Part shown: positions 57,667 to 64,000 of the stretch, one piece after another
How positions within the stretch are numbered: position 1 is the stretch's first letter
How the letters are laid out: each line of letters opens with the position of its first letter
From: Gordonia sp. KTR9
GTDB lineage: Bacteria; Actinomycetota; Actinomycetes; Mycobacteriales; Mycobacteriaceae
Assembly: GCF_000143885.2 (NCBI RefSeq)
Contig: NC_018581.1
Span: forward strand, 4,526,001-4,590,000
Length of the DNA stretch: 64,000 nucleotides
Direction: 5' to 3'
Made by a program: the position numbers and the translations under genes
The notes under the pieces: model-generated
Database searches by the model: none
Told to the model about the DNA's origin: nothing
The model's input: the letters and a program-made list of their open reading frames with translations, nothing else

Positions 57667-58019
57667 GTCCTCTATTCAAGCATCGTGCCGCCCGGGGCCG
57701 TCCGTTCGATCAAACGCCCTAGTGCTGGAATGTCGGGCCGTTCGCTAGGGTGAATGACGCAATCGGTCCTGCTGCCCCCGGTGATCGGCGTCGTCGGGCG
57801 GCCGGACCGAAGTCGTGCGATGGCGAATACGGGGTGAAACAGTCGATGGCGCGATCCGAGAGGCCGAGAGCTGCTGTCACCAGGGCATTGTCGACCCTGA
57901 AACAGGTTCGGGAAGATCGTCGCGCTCGCCGGACGGGTGCACGACCGGTGCCCGGCACCACTCCGGCCGGCACCGACGCCACTCCACCCAGCACCAGCAG
58001 AGAGGGCCGCGAGCCAGCT
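57667..58019. other. 353-bp upstream region of the acidic membrane protein
   Basis: It contains an inverted repeat CCCTAG (57717-57722) / CTAGGG (57745-57750) overlapping a TAGGGT -10-like hexamer (57746-57751). A frame continuous with the downstream gene is open from 57750, but its third codon positions are not G/C-rich. I therefore read it as a long leader rather than protein. No riboswitch was recognised. Confidence 0.4.
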
Positions 58020-59768
58020 GTGGACGATTCCACCAAGAACGAGACCGCCGAGGACAAGGCCGCGACGACCGAGGCGACCGCCGCGGAGTCCACGGCAGAC
58101 GCGTCCACGGCGGACGGTGCCGCGAAGAAGCCCGCAGCACCGAAACCGAAGGGTGGGCGCGGGATCGACGGCGCCACCCAGGTGATCAACCGCGACAGCC
58201 TGCCGTCGGCCGAGGACCTCGAGGACCTGGACGACATCGACCCGCTGAGTGCGGAACCCGAGTCCGCGGAGACCGGCGAGACCGCTGCCGACGACAGCGC
58301 CCCCGACGACGCCACTCCTGCACCGAAGCGCCTCGGCCCGAGCGACTCGGCGACCACCGTCATCCAACGGTCGGATCTCCCCGACGCCGCCGAGCTCGAG
58401 GACCTCGACGACATCGACCCGACCGCCCCGGAGCCCGACGCAGCTTCCCCCGAAGCCGAGCTCGCCGACTCCGATGCATCGGTGTCGCACACCGAGACCG
58501 GGGCGCCCGACGCCGAGGCTCCCGAGTCCGAGACCCCCGCATCCGAATCCCCCGAGTCCGAATCCCCCGCTTCTGAATCCACTGAGTCCGAGTCGGATTC
58601 GGATGCCGAGGCGACCGCCGAACCGACGCTTCCCGACGACACGGATCCGTCGACGGGTACCGCGGTCAGCGCCGGTGTGGCAGCGGCGGGTGCGGCCGCA
58701 GTGGCAGCCGGATCGGCTCCCGGTGACTCCGACGCCGAGACCGACACCGTCGACGAGACCGATGCCGACGCGGAGGCCGAAGCCGAAGCCGAGCCGGTGG
58801 ACGACGACACGGCGACGGACGAATCCGCGCCGGACGAGACTGCACCGGACGAGTCCGTTATCGCATCACAAGCAGACCAGGACCCCGTCGTCGACCCGGA
58901 CGCCGAGGCGGAACCGGTGGACGACGAACCGGCCGACGCGACCGACACGACCGAGCCGGCGGTTCTCGAGGACGAGGCACCCGAGGCAGCAGCGGACGAG
59001 ACAGCGGCGGACGAGACGGCGGAGACAGAGGCCGACTCGCCGACCGAGGCGATCGCCGTCCCCGCCGGTGGGAGCAACGACACGACCGAGACGGAAACCT
59101 CCGACACGGAGACCGAGGCTGACGCAGAGGACTCCGGATCGGACGCGGCGACGACCGTGATCCCCGCGGCAGCCGCTGCCGCCGCCTCTGCGCGGAGCGA
59201 GACGTCCGCGCCGGCCGAGGAGGAGGCCCGGACCACACCGGAGCCGGCCGTTGCTGCATCGACCGAGGGATGGACGACCACCGACCGCGAACCGCAGGTC
59301 ATCCCGGGTAGCGGCCCCACGTCACCGAAGAAGAAGCGCGGCAAGGGTCTGCTGATCGCGGCGGCAGCGGTCGTGGTGGTGATCGTGGCCGTCGTCGGCG
59401 GGATCTTCGCCTACAACAGCCTGCGCGCACCGGCGCCCGCCGACGAGGCCGCGACCGTGGCCATGGACTACACGACCGCGCTGTACGAGGGTGACCTCTC
59501 GACCCTGCGGTCGGTCACCTGCGGCGAGCTCAACGCGTTCTACAGCGATTTCGACGACGCCGCGTACCAGCGCACCTACGAGGCGCAACGGGCCCGCAAC
59601 GAACTCGTGCAGACGCAGGCGATCAACGCGGTCCGCGTCGTCGAAGGCGGTGATCAGGCCGTCGTCGAAGTGGTCGCGGTACACACCAATTCACCCGATC
59701 AGCCCGAGACCGTCACGCTGAACCTGCAGCGCGACGGCGACGACTGGAAGGTCTGCAACCCCACGTGA
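58020..59768 (+). CDS. long acidic membrane protein with repeated TxVI motifs and NTF2-like C-terminal domain
   Basis: The 582 residues fall into three parts. Residues 1-430 are a disordered region dominated by Asp, Glu, Ala, Thr and Ser. One span (about 445-467, LIAAAAVVVVIVAVVGGIFAY) follows, then an extracytoplasmic NTF2-like domain ending DDWKVCNPT with a likely disulfide partner in SVTCGEL. Two copies of a 24-residue module (ATQVINRDSLP... and ATTVIQRSDLP..., both ending DLDDIDP) and a third DAATTVIPA occur in the cytoplasmic part. It is positional kin of Rv0361, which I recall as much shorter. The start GTG 58020 is chosen by codon bias and a GAGAGGG site; upstream starts exist. Confidence 0.7.
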   Translation: MDDSTKNETAEDKAATTEATAAESTADASTADGAAKKPAAPKPKGGRGIDGATQVINRDSLPSAEDLEDLDDIDPLSAEPESAETGETAADDSAPDDATPAPKRLGPSDSATTVIQRSDLPDAAELEDLDDIDPTAPEPDAASPEAELADSDASVSHTETGAPDAEAPESETPASESPESESPASESTESESDSDAEATAEPTLPDDTDPSTGTAVSAGVAAAGAAAVAAGSAPGDSDAETDTVDETDADAEAEAEAEPVDDDTATDESAPDETAPDESVIASQADQDPVVDPDAEAEPVDDEPADATDTTEPAVLEDEAPEAAADETAADETAETEADSPTEAIAVPAGGSNDTTETETSDTETEADAEDSGSDAATTVIPAAAAAAASARSETSAPAEEEARTTPEPAVAASTEGWTTTDREPQVIPGSGPTSPKKKRGKGLLIAAAAVVVVIVAVVGGIFAYNSLRAPAPADEAATVAMDYTTALYEGDLSTLRSVTCGELNAFYSDFDDAAYQRTYEAQRARNELVQTQAINAVRVVEGGDQAVVEVVAVHTNSPDQPETVTLNLQRDGDDWKVCNPT

Positions 59769-60061
59769 CGAGCGGACATCGGTCCGGCCCACCGCCGGCC
59801 GGCCCGGGTGACCGTTCTGCGCCGGGCTACTTCACGCCCCCGTCCCGACCGGCACCACCCGCGGGCACGGCGCCACGCCGGGGTCTTTCGACGGACATCC
59901 GTCCCGTGCCGGACAACCGGGTCCGAAGCAATCGAATCCGTCCCTACGACGTCGGTTCGCCGCAACGGTCCCGGTCGCGCGTCGACCCGGCCGTCGTCAT
60001 CGCGGCGCTGGTGATGGTCGCGCTCGCCGCCGCGGTCGTCGTCGGGCTCGCCCTCACCTGA
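59765..60061 (+). CDS. small membrane protein coupled to the acidic protein
   Basis: The 98 residues are a Pro/Arg-rich cytoplasmic part and one C-terminal span (VVIAALVMVALAAAVVVGLAL). The GTG at 59765 overlaps the previous stop (GTGA), so it is likely translated with it. Function unknown. Confidence 0.65.
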   Translation: MTSGHRSGPPPAGPGDRSAPGYFTPPSRPAPPAGTAPRRGLSTDIRPVPDNRVRSNRIRPYDVGSPQRSRSRVDPAVVIAALVMVALAAAVVVGLALT

Positions 60062-60113
60062 GGCACTCCACCGGGCCGGCGCGACGCACGGGATCGATCA
60101 GGCGAAAAGACAA

Positions 60114-60142
60114 CTGCCCGCACCCCTTCGGGGTGCGGGCAG
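60114..60142. terminator. strong hairpin between the small membrane gene and fba
   Basis: CTGCCCGCACCC / GGGTGCGGGCAG, a perfect 12-bp stem with a CTTCG loop, lies between convergent stops at 60061 and 60161. It likely acts in both directions. Confidence 0.8.
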
Positions 60143-60160
60143 CGATCGTGGGACTCTCCG

Positions 60161-61198
60161 TCAGGCAGTCAGGGACTTGCCGTTGGACTTGAGGTCGTTA
60201 CACGCCTCGACGACGCGCTCGCTCATGTTGGTCTCGGCCTTCTTCGACCAGCTGCGCGGGTCGTAGACCTTCTTGTTGCCGACGTCGCCGTCGACCTTCA
60301 GCACACCGTCGTAGTTGCTGAACATGTGGCCGGCGACCGGGCGGGTGTAGGCGTACTGCGTGTCGGTGTCGACGTTCATCTTCACGACGCCGTAGCTCAG
60401 GGCCTCATCGATCTCGCTCTTGAGCGAGCCCGATCCGCCGTGGAAGACGAAGTCGAAGGGCTTGGCTCCGTCGCCGAGGCCCAGCTTCTTCGCGGCGACT
60501 TCCTGGCCGGTGTTGAGGACATCGGGGCGCAGCTTCACGTTGCCCGGCTTGTAGACGCCGTGCACGTTGCCGAAGGTCGCGGCGAGCAGGTAGCGGTTGC
60601 CCGAGTCGCTGGCACCGAGGGCCTCGATGGTCTTCTCGAAGTCTTCGGGGGTGGTGAACAGCTTGTCGTTGATCTCGTTCTCGACGCCGTCCTCCTCGCC
60701 GCCGACCACGCCGATCTCGATCTCCAGGATGATGTTGGCTGCACCCGCCTTGGCCAGCAGCTCCTTGGCGATCTCCAGGTTCTCGTCGAGCGGCACGGCG
60801 CTGCCGTCCCACATGTGCGACTGGAAGAGCGGGTTGCGGCCGGCGTCGACGCGCTCCTGCGACACCTGCAGCAGGGGGCGGACGTAGGTGTCGAGCTTGT
60901 CCTTGGGGCAGTGGTCGGTGTGCAGGCCGATGAGGACGTCGTACTTCTCGGCGACGACGTGCGCGAACTCGGCGAGCGCGACCGCACCGGTCACCATGTC
61001 CTTGACACCCTGTCCGGACCCGAACTCGGCGCCACCGGTCGAGAACTGGATGATCCCGTCACTGCCTGCGTCGGCAAAACCCTTGATGGCGGCGTTGATC
61101 GTCGACGACGAGGTGCAGTTGATCGCGGGGAATGCGTAACCGCCCTTCTTCGCCTTGTCGAACATCTCGGCGTACTGCTCCGGGGTTGCAATGGGCAT
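60161..61198 (-). CDS. fba: class II fructose-bisphosphate aldolase Fba
   Basis: Zinc-dependent aldolase of glycolysis and gluconeogenesis, 345 residues. HTDHCPKDKLDTYVRP (zinc ligand and catalytic Asp), ENLEIAKELL, EIEIGVVGGEEDGVE, and FHGGSGS with NVDTDTQYA are complete. GGAGG lies 8 nt upstream of the ATG at 61198, excluding the longer open reading. Divergent from the DedA gene, as in M. tuberculosis (recalled). Confidence 0.97.
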   Translation of the reverse strand: MPIATPEQYAEMFDKAKKGGYAFPAINCTSSSTINAAIKGFADAGSDGIIQFSTGGAEFGSGQGVKDMVTGAVALAEFAHVVAEKYDVLIGLHTDHCPKDKLDTYVRPLLQVSQERVDAGRNPLFQSHMWDGSAVPLDENLEIAKELLAKAGAANIILEIEIGVVGGEEDGVENEINDKLFTTPEDFEKTIEALGASDSGNRYLLAATFGNVHGVYKPGNVKLRPDVLNTGQEVAAKKLGLGDGAKPFDFVFHGGSGSLKSEIDEALSYGVVKMNVDTDTQYAYTRPVAGHMFSNYDGVLKVDGDVGNKKVYDPRSWSKKAETNMSERVVEACNDLKSNGKSLTA

Positions 61199-61411
61199 CG
61201 ACGGATCCTCCAGGGTGTTGATGTGCTCTGGTGTTCGGGTTCTCTCGCCGTCGATTGGTGCTTCGGTGGCGAGCAGCCGGACTTCCCGCGGCCGGACTTC
61301 ACTCAGTATGGCAGGTGCCACATCACCCGGCGCGGGCACCATTCATGCCCGGACCTGCTGGAAACCGGCGGTGGCGGACCCGTGAGATTCTGTCCTCGCC
61401 CCACGCGCAGG

Positions 61412-61417
61412 TACTCT
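61412..61417 (+). promoter_or_regulatory. candidate -10 element of the DedA gene
   Basis: TACTCT (TANNNT) ends 9 bp before the GTG at 61426. The rest of the 227-bp divergent gap to fba shows no other feature. Confidence 0.4.
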
Positions 61418-61425
61418 GGGTCCCC

Positions 61426-62142
61426 GTGATCGACTCCGCGCTTGCCACCACGACCACCAACCTGGCGCTCCTGCCGGGATTCCTGGATCCGGTGAACCTG
61501 CTCAACTCGTTCGGCACGTGGATGCTGGCCGGTCTGCTGTTGGTCGTGTTCATCGAGTCGGGTCTGCTGTTCCCGCTGCTCCCCGGCGACTCGCTGCTCT
61601 TCACCGCCGGGCTCATCGTGGCGGCGAAGTCGGCGGAGATCGAGCCCTTCGCCCCGCTGTGGGTGCTCCTCGTCCTGATCCCCATCGCGGCCTTCCTCGG
61701 CGACCAGGTCGGCTACTGGATCGGCAAGAAGGCAGGGTATTCGCTGTTCCGGCCGGACGCGAAGATCCTGAAGCAGGTCTACATCGAGGAGGCGCACGAG
61801 TTCTTCGAGAAGCATGGTCCGGTGACGATCATCCTCGCGCGCTTCGTCCCCATCGTGCGGACCTACGCTCCGCTGGTCGCCGGAGCCGCGAAGATGCGGT
61901 ACCCGATCTTCCTCACGTACAACATCATCGGCGCGGTCGCCTGGGGTGCGGGAGTCACGCTGCTCGGCTACTTCCTGGGCCAGATCGAGTTCATCCGCGA
62001 CAACATCGACTACATCTTCCTGTTCATCGTCTTCATCTCGGTTCTGCCGATCATCACCGAGATCGTCAAGCGCATTCTTCGCTCGCGCAAGAAGGTCGTC
62101 GAGGAGGAGCCCCTCCCCGCGTCCGACGACGCGAAGAACTGA
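61426..62142 (+). CDS. DedA/SNARE-associated family membrane protein
   Basis: The 238 residues have about five hydrophobic segments. FIESGLLFPLLPGDSLLFTAG, FLGDQVGYWIGKKAG and FFEKHGPVTIILARFVPIVRTYAPLVAGAAKM contain the Glu, Asp and Arg residues characteristic of DedA lipid transporters (undecaprenyl phosphate or phospholipid scrambling). GTG 61426 lacks a ribosome site. It is convergent with the methyltransferase gene, 7 bp apart. Confidence 0.92.
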   Translation: MIDSALATTTTNLALLPGFLDPVNLLNSFGTWMLAGLLLVVFIESGLLFPLLPGDSLLFTAGLIVAAKSAEIEPFAPLWVLLVLIPIAAFLGDQVGYWIGKKAGYSLFRPDAKILKQVYIEEAHEFFEKHGPVTIILARFVPIVRTYAPLVAGAAKMRYPIFLTYNIIGAVAWGAGVTLLGYFLGQIEFIRDNIDYIFLFIVFISVLPIITEIVKRILRSRKKVVEEEPLPASDDAKN

Positions 62143-62149
62143 GCTCCTC

Positions 62150-62875
62150 TCACCACGCGGCGTCGAGGTCGGCGTGCTGCCGGACCCATGCGTGCATGGC
62201 GATCCCGGCCGCCACGCCCGCGTTGATGCTGCGCGTCGAGCCGAACTGGGCGATCGACACCGTGAGGTCGGCCTCACGTTGGGCGTCGTCGCTGACCCCG
62301 GGGCCCTCCTGACCGAACAGCAGTACGCAGTCGCGGGGTAGATCGGCTGTCTCGAGGGGACGAGCACCGGGGGTATTGTCCACCGCCACCACGGTCAGCC
62401 CTTCGTCGCGAGCCCAGGAGATGAGATCGGACACCGTCTCGTGGTGCATCAGGTGCTGGTAGCGGTCGGTCACCATCGCTCCGCGACGGTTCCAGCGGCG
62501 TCGTCCGACGATGTGGACGGCGGCCACCGCGAAGGCGTTGGCGGTGCGGACCACCGTGCCGATGTTCGCGTCGTGTGCGAAGTTCTCGATGGCGACGTGC
62601 AGCGGGTGCCTGCGCGCGTCGATGTCGGCGACGATCGCCTCCCGCGACCAGTACCGATAGGCGTCGACGACGTTGCGCGTGTCACCGTGCGCGAGAAGCT
62701 CGCCGTCGAGGCGCGGATCGTCGGGAACGGGACGGCCGGGGTGTTCGTCGGCCCACGGCCCCACGCCGACGGTCGGCCCGGTCTGCCACTCGGTGGGACC
62801 GGGCACGACCTCGGGATCCTCGGCGGGATCCGGGGCTGGGAGATCGTCGGGGTCCCCCGACCCGGCGTCAGGCAA
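62150..62875 (-). CDS. SpoU/TrmH-family RNA 2'-O-methyltransferase
   Basis: SPOUT-fold methyltransferase acting on tRNA or rRNA ribose. The three motifs are NIGTVVRTANAFAV, LFGQEGPGVS and SINAGVAAGIAMHAW. It corresponds by position to Rv0380c next to pyrE (recalled). The start is uncertain. TTG 62875 overlaps the pyrE stop by 8 bp and gives 241 residues with an acidic Pro-rich beginning. GTG 62806 is 23 codons shorter. No ribosome site decides. Confidence 0.88.
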   Translation of the reverse strand: MPDAGSGDPDDLPAPDPAEDPEVVPGPTEWQTGPTVGVGPWADEHPGRPVPDDPRLDGELLAHGDTRNVVDAYRYWSREAIVADIDARRHPLHVAIENFAHDANIGTVVRTANAFAVAAVHIVGRRRWNRRGAMVTDRYQHLMHHETVSDLISWARDEGLTVVAVDNTPGARPLETADLPRDCVLLFGQEGPGVSDDAQREADLTVSIAQFGSTRSINAGVAAGIAMHAWVRQHADLDAAW

Positions 62876-63446
62876 GCCCGAGATCGCCGAGATCCAGGAG
62901 GGAGCGGTACGGCACGCCGAGCGCGGTGATGACCGCATCGGCGCCGGTCGCGCGGTCGACGACGGTGGCCACACCGACGACGTTGCCGCCGACGCCGCGC
63001 ACGGCCTCGACAGCCGCGGACGGCGAGGCGCCGGTCGTGCTGGTGTCCTCGACGACGAGGACGTCTCGGCCTTCGATGTCGGGCCCCTCGATCTGGCGTT
63101 GCATGCCGTACGTCTTGGCCGCTTTCCGGACGACAAAGGCGTCGACCGGTTTCCCGTCGGCGTGCATGATCGACGTCGCCACGGGGTCCGCACCGAGGGT
63201 CAGGCCACCGACGGCGACGTAGTCCCAGTCCGCGGTCAGTTCGCGCATCAGCCGCCCGATGAGCCGCGAGGCCTCGTGATGCAGGGTCGCCCGACGCAGG
63301 TCGACGTAGTAGTCGGCCTCTTTACCGGACGACAGCGTCACCCTGCCGTGCACGACGGCGAGCTCGCGGACGAGTTCGGCCAGCTGTGCCTTCGCGGCCG
63401 GGTCGACCCGCGGGGTCTCGGCGGGAACCGGTGCGGACGAGGACAT
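62868..63446 (-). CDS. pyrE: orotate phosphoribosyltransferase PyrE
   Basis: Joins orotate to PRPP in pyrimidine synthesis. The PRPP motif VLVVEDTSTTGAS, the GKEADYYVDLRRATL start region and GGLTLGADPVATSI are diagnostic. Protein of 192 residues from ATG 63446. It overlaps the methyltransferase gene and lies 63 bp downstream of the edge gene, so the three probably form one transcript. Confidence 0.96.
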   Translation of the reverse strand: MSSSAPVPAETPRVDPAAKAQLAELVRELAVVHGRVTLSSGKEADYYVDLRRATLHHEASRLIGRLMRELTADWDYVAVGGLTLGADPVATSIMHADGKPVDAFVVRKAAKTYGMQRQIEGPDIEGRDVLVVEDTSTTGASPSAAVEAVRGVGGNVVGVATVVDRATGADAVITALGVPYRSLLDLGDLGLA

Positions 63447-63509
63447 GCGACTTCCCTCTCGATCGACGTGCCGGGATTCGATCTCCGGCTGCGTGGGGTG
63501 GTGGCGCGA

Positions 63510-64000
63510 TCAGTTGCGGTGGCGGTTGGGCCGCTCGCCGGTGTCCCGGCGAGGTGTCTCGTCAGCCGTTCCGGCCGACCCGCGGGTCCCGGACCCGCGC
63601 ACGGGCATCGGGGTCATCCGCCGGCCTCCGGTCGTCGGCGACGCCGGGGACGGAACCGGCGGCTTCCGCGTCGCTGCCTGGTTCTCGGACTCCCCGGCCG
63701 GTGACCCACCGCCGGTCGGCGCGCCCGCGGCCTGTCTCCTGCGCTTGTCCCGCAGTGACTCGGTCTTCTCGTCGGCGAGCTCGGCCCGGGTGGGTCCGTG
63801 CGGGTCGCGCGGATCCGGCGAGTCCTCGGGTTCCCGCGTCGGCGGCAGCACCCGGAGAAGGTCGGCGAACCGGCGGACGACCTCCAGGCCGGTGTTCAGC
63901 TTGGCCGGGTCGTTGGTCACCGGCATCGAACCGAGCGCCCAGTTGCCCTCGTTCCACAGGACCTCGACGAACGCGGGCGCCTTGTTGGCGAGCGCGACCA
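63510..64000 (-). CDS. Rv0383c-like protein, C-terminal part (5' end outside window)
   Basis: The frame runs to the right edge (24 codons lie before the first internal Met), so the start is missing. The visible 162 residues begin with a compact part (KAPAFVEVLWNEGNWALGS). A long Arg/Pro/Thr/Gly-rich low-complexity tail with basic runs follows (DKRRRQAAG, GERPNRHRN). The place upstream of pyrE matches Rv0383c (recalled), a conserved possibly secreted protein. No function can be given. Confidence 0.65.
   Translation of the reverse strand, partial: VALANKAPAFVEVLWNEGNWALGSMPVTNDPAKLNTGLEVVRRFADLLRVLPPTREPEDSPDPRDPHGPTRAELADEKTESLRDKRRRQAAGAPTGGGSPAGESENQAATRKPPVPSPASPTTGGRRMTPMPVRGSGTRGSAGTADETPRRDTGERPNRHRN

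Noticed and set aside
57750..58019. Coding extension of the acidic protein upstream of 58020
   Set aside because: Third codon positions are not G/C-biased as in the rest of the gene, and the sequence changes character. Kept only as an open question.

Overview
The window is one contiguous piece of a high-GC actinobacterial chromosome with no plasmid, phage or transposase genes. Many starts are GTG, and co-directional genes often overlap by 4 bp (ATGA or GTGA). Gene content and order point to the mycolic-acid actinobacteria (Mycobacteriales), most likely Gordonia or a close relative. This assignment rests on remembered gene orders, since no search could be run. Several blocks recall separate Mycobacterium tuberculosis loci: coaX-panD-panC-DUF2520 ... 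folK-folB-folP-folE-ftsH and hpt-tilS-DUF2342-dacB-ppa (Rv3600c to Rv3628 region), rhodanese-metZ (Rv0390-Rv0391), desaturase plus reductase (Rv3229c-Rv3230c), and purA ... fba-DedA ... pyrE (Rv0357c to Rv0383c region).

Layout. 1-13.9 kb: a TetR C-terminal fragment, then a reverse-strand vitamin supercluster for pantothenate/CoA (coaX, panD, panC) and folate (folK, folB, folP, folE), followed by ftsH and hpt. A Ser/Thr kinase and a membrane-protein gene are inserted inside it. 14-19 kb: a secreted protein, tilS, a zinc metalloprotease, dacB and ppa. 19-31.4 kb: sulfur and iron. A class V aminotransferase with a small luciferase-fold partner, isochorismate synthase, metZ with a rhodanese, and a siderophore uptake set (binding lipoprotein, two permeases, ATPase) with a ferredoxin-NADP reductase. 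Four IdeR/DtxR-like iron boxes can be read upstream of these genes.

31.4-45 kb: a repeat-rich gap, a ClC transporter, an AsnC regulator divergent from an MFS exporter, and an IclR-controlled operon of a benzaldehyde-lyase-like ThDP enzyme, an SDR and an acyl-CoA ligase. After these come a flavin/F420 monooxygenase-like gene and a fatty-acyl desaturase with its electron-donating reductase. 45-64 kb: DUF456, purT with an extraordinary proline-rich tail, a zinc-finger protein, a Na+/H+ antiporter, a membrane adenylate cyclase, purA, an MHS transporter, a CDF metal exporter with a metal-sensor-type operator, a FUSC protein, DUF3151, a long acidic membrane protein, fba, DedA, an RNA methyltransferase, pyrE and a gene cut by the window edge.

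The most interesting unexplained unit is the IclR-flanked lyase/SDR/ligase operon (36.8-41.0 kb), which looks like an acyloin or alpha-hydroxyketone pathway. Next are the iron-responsive island, the low-complexity tails on housekeeping enzymes (PurT, FtsH), the acidic protein with repeated TxVI motifs, and a set of genes whose -10 hexamers lie so close to the start codon that their mRNAs should be leaderless.
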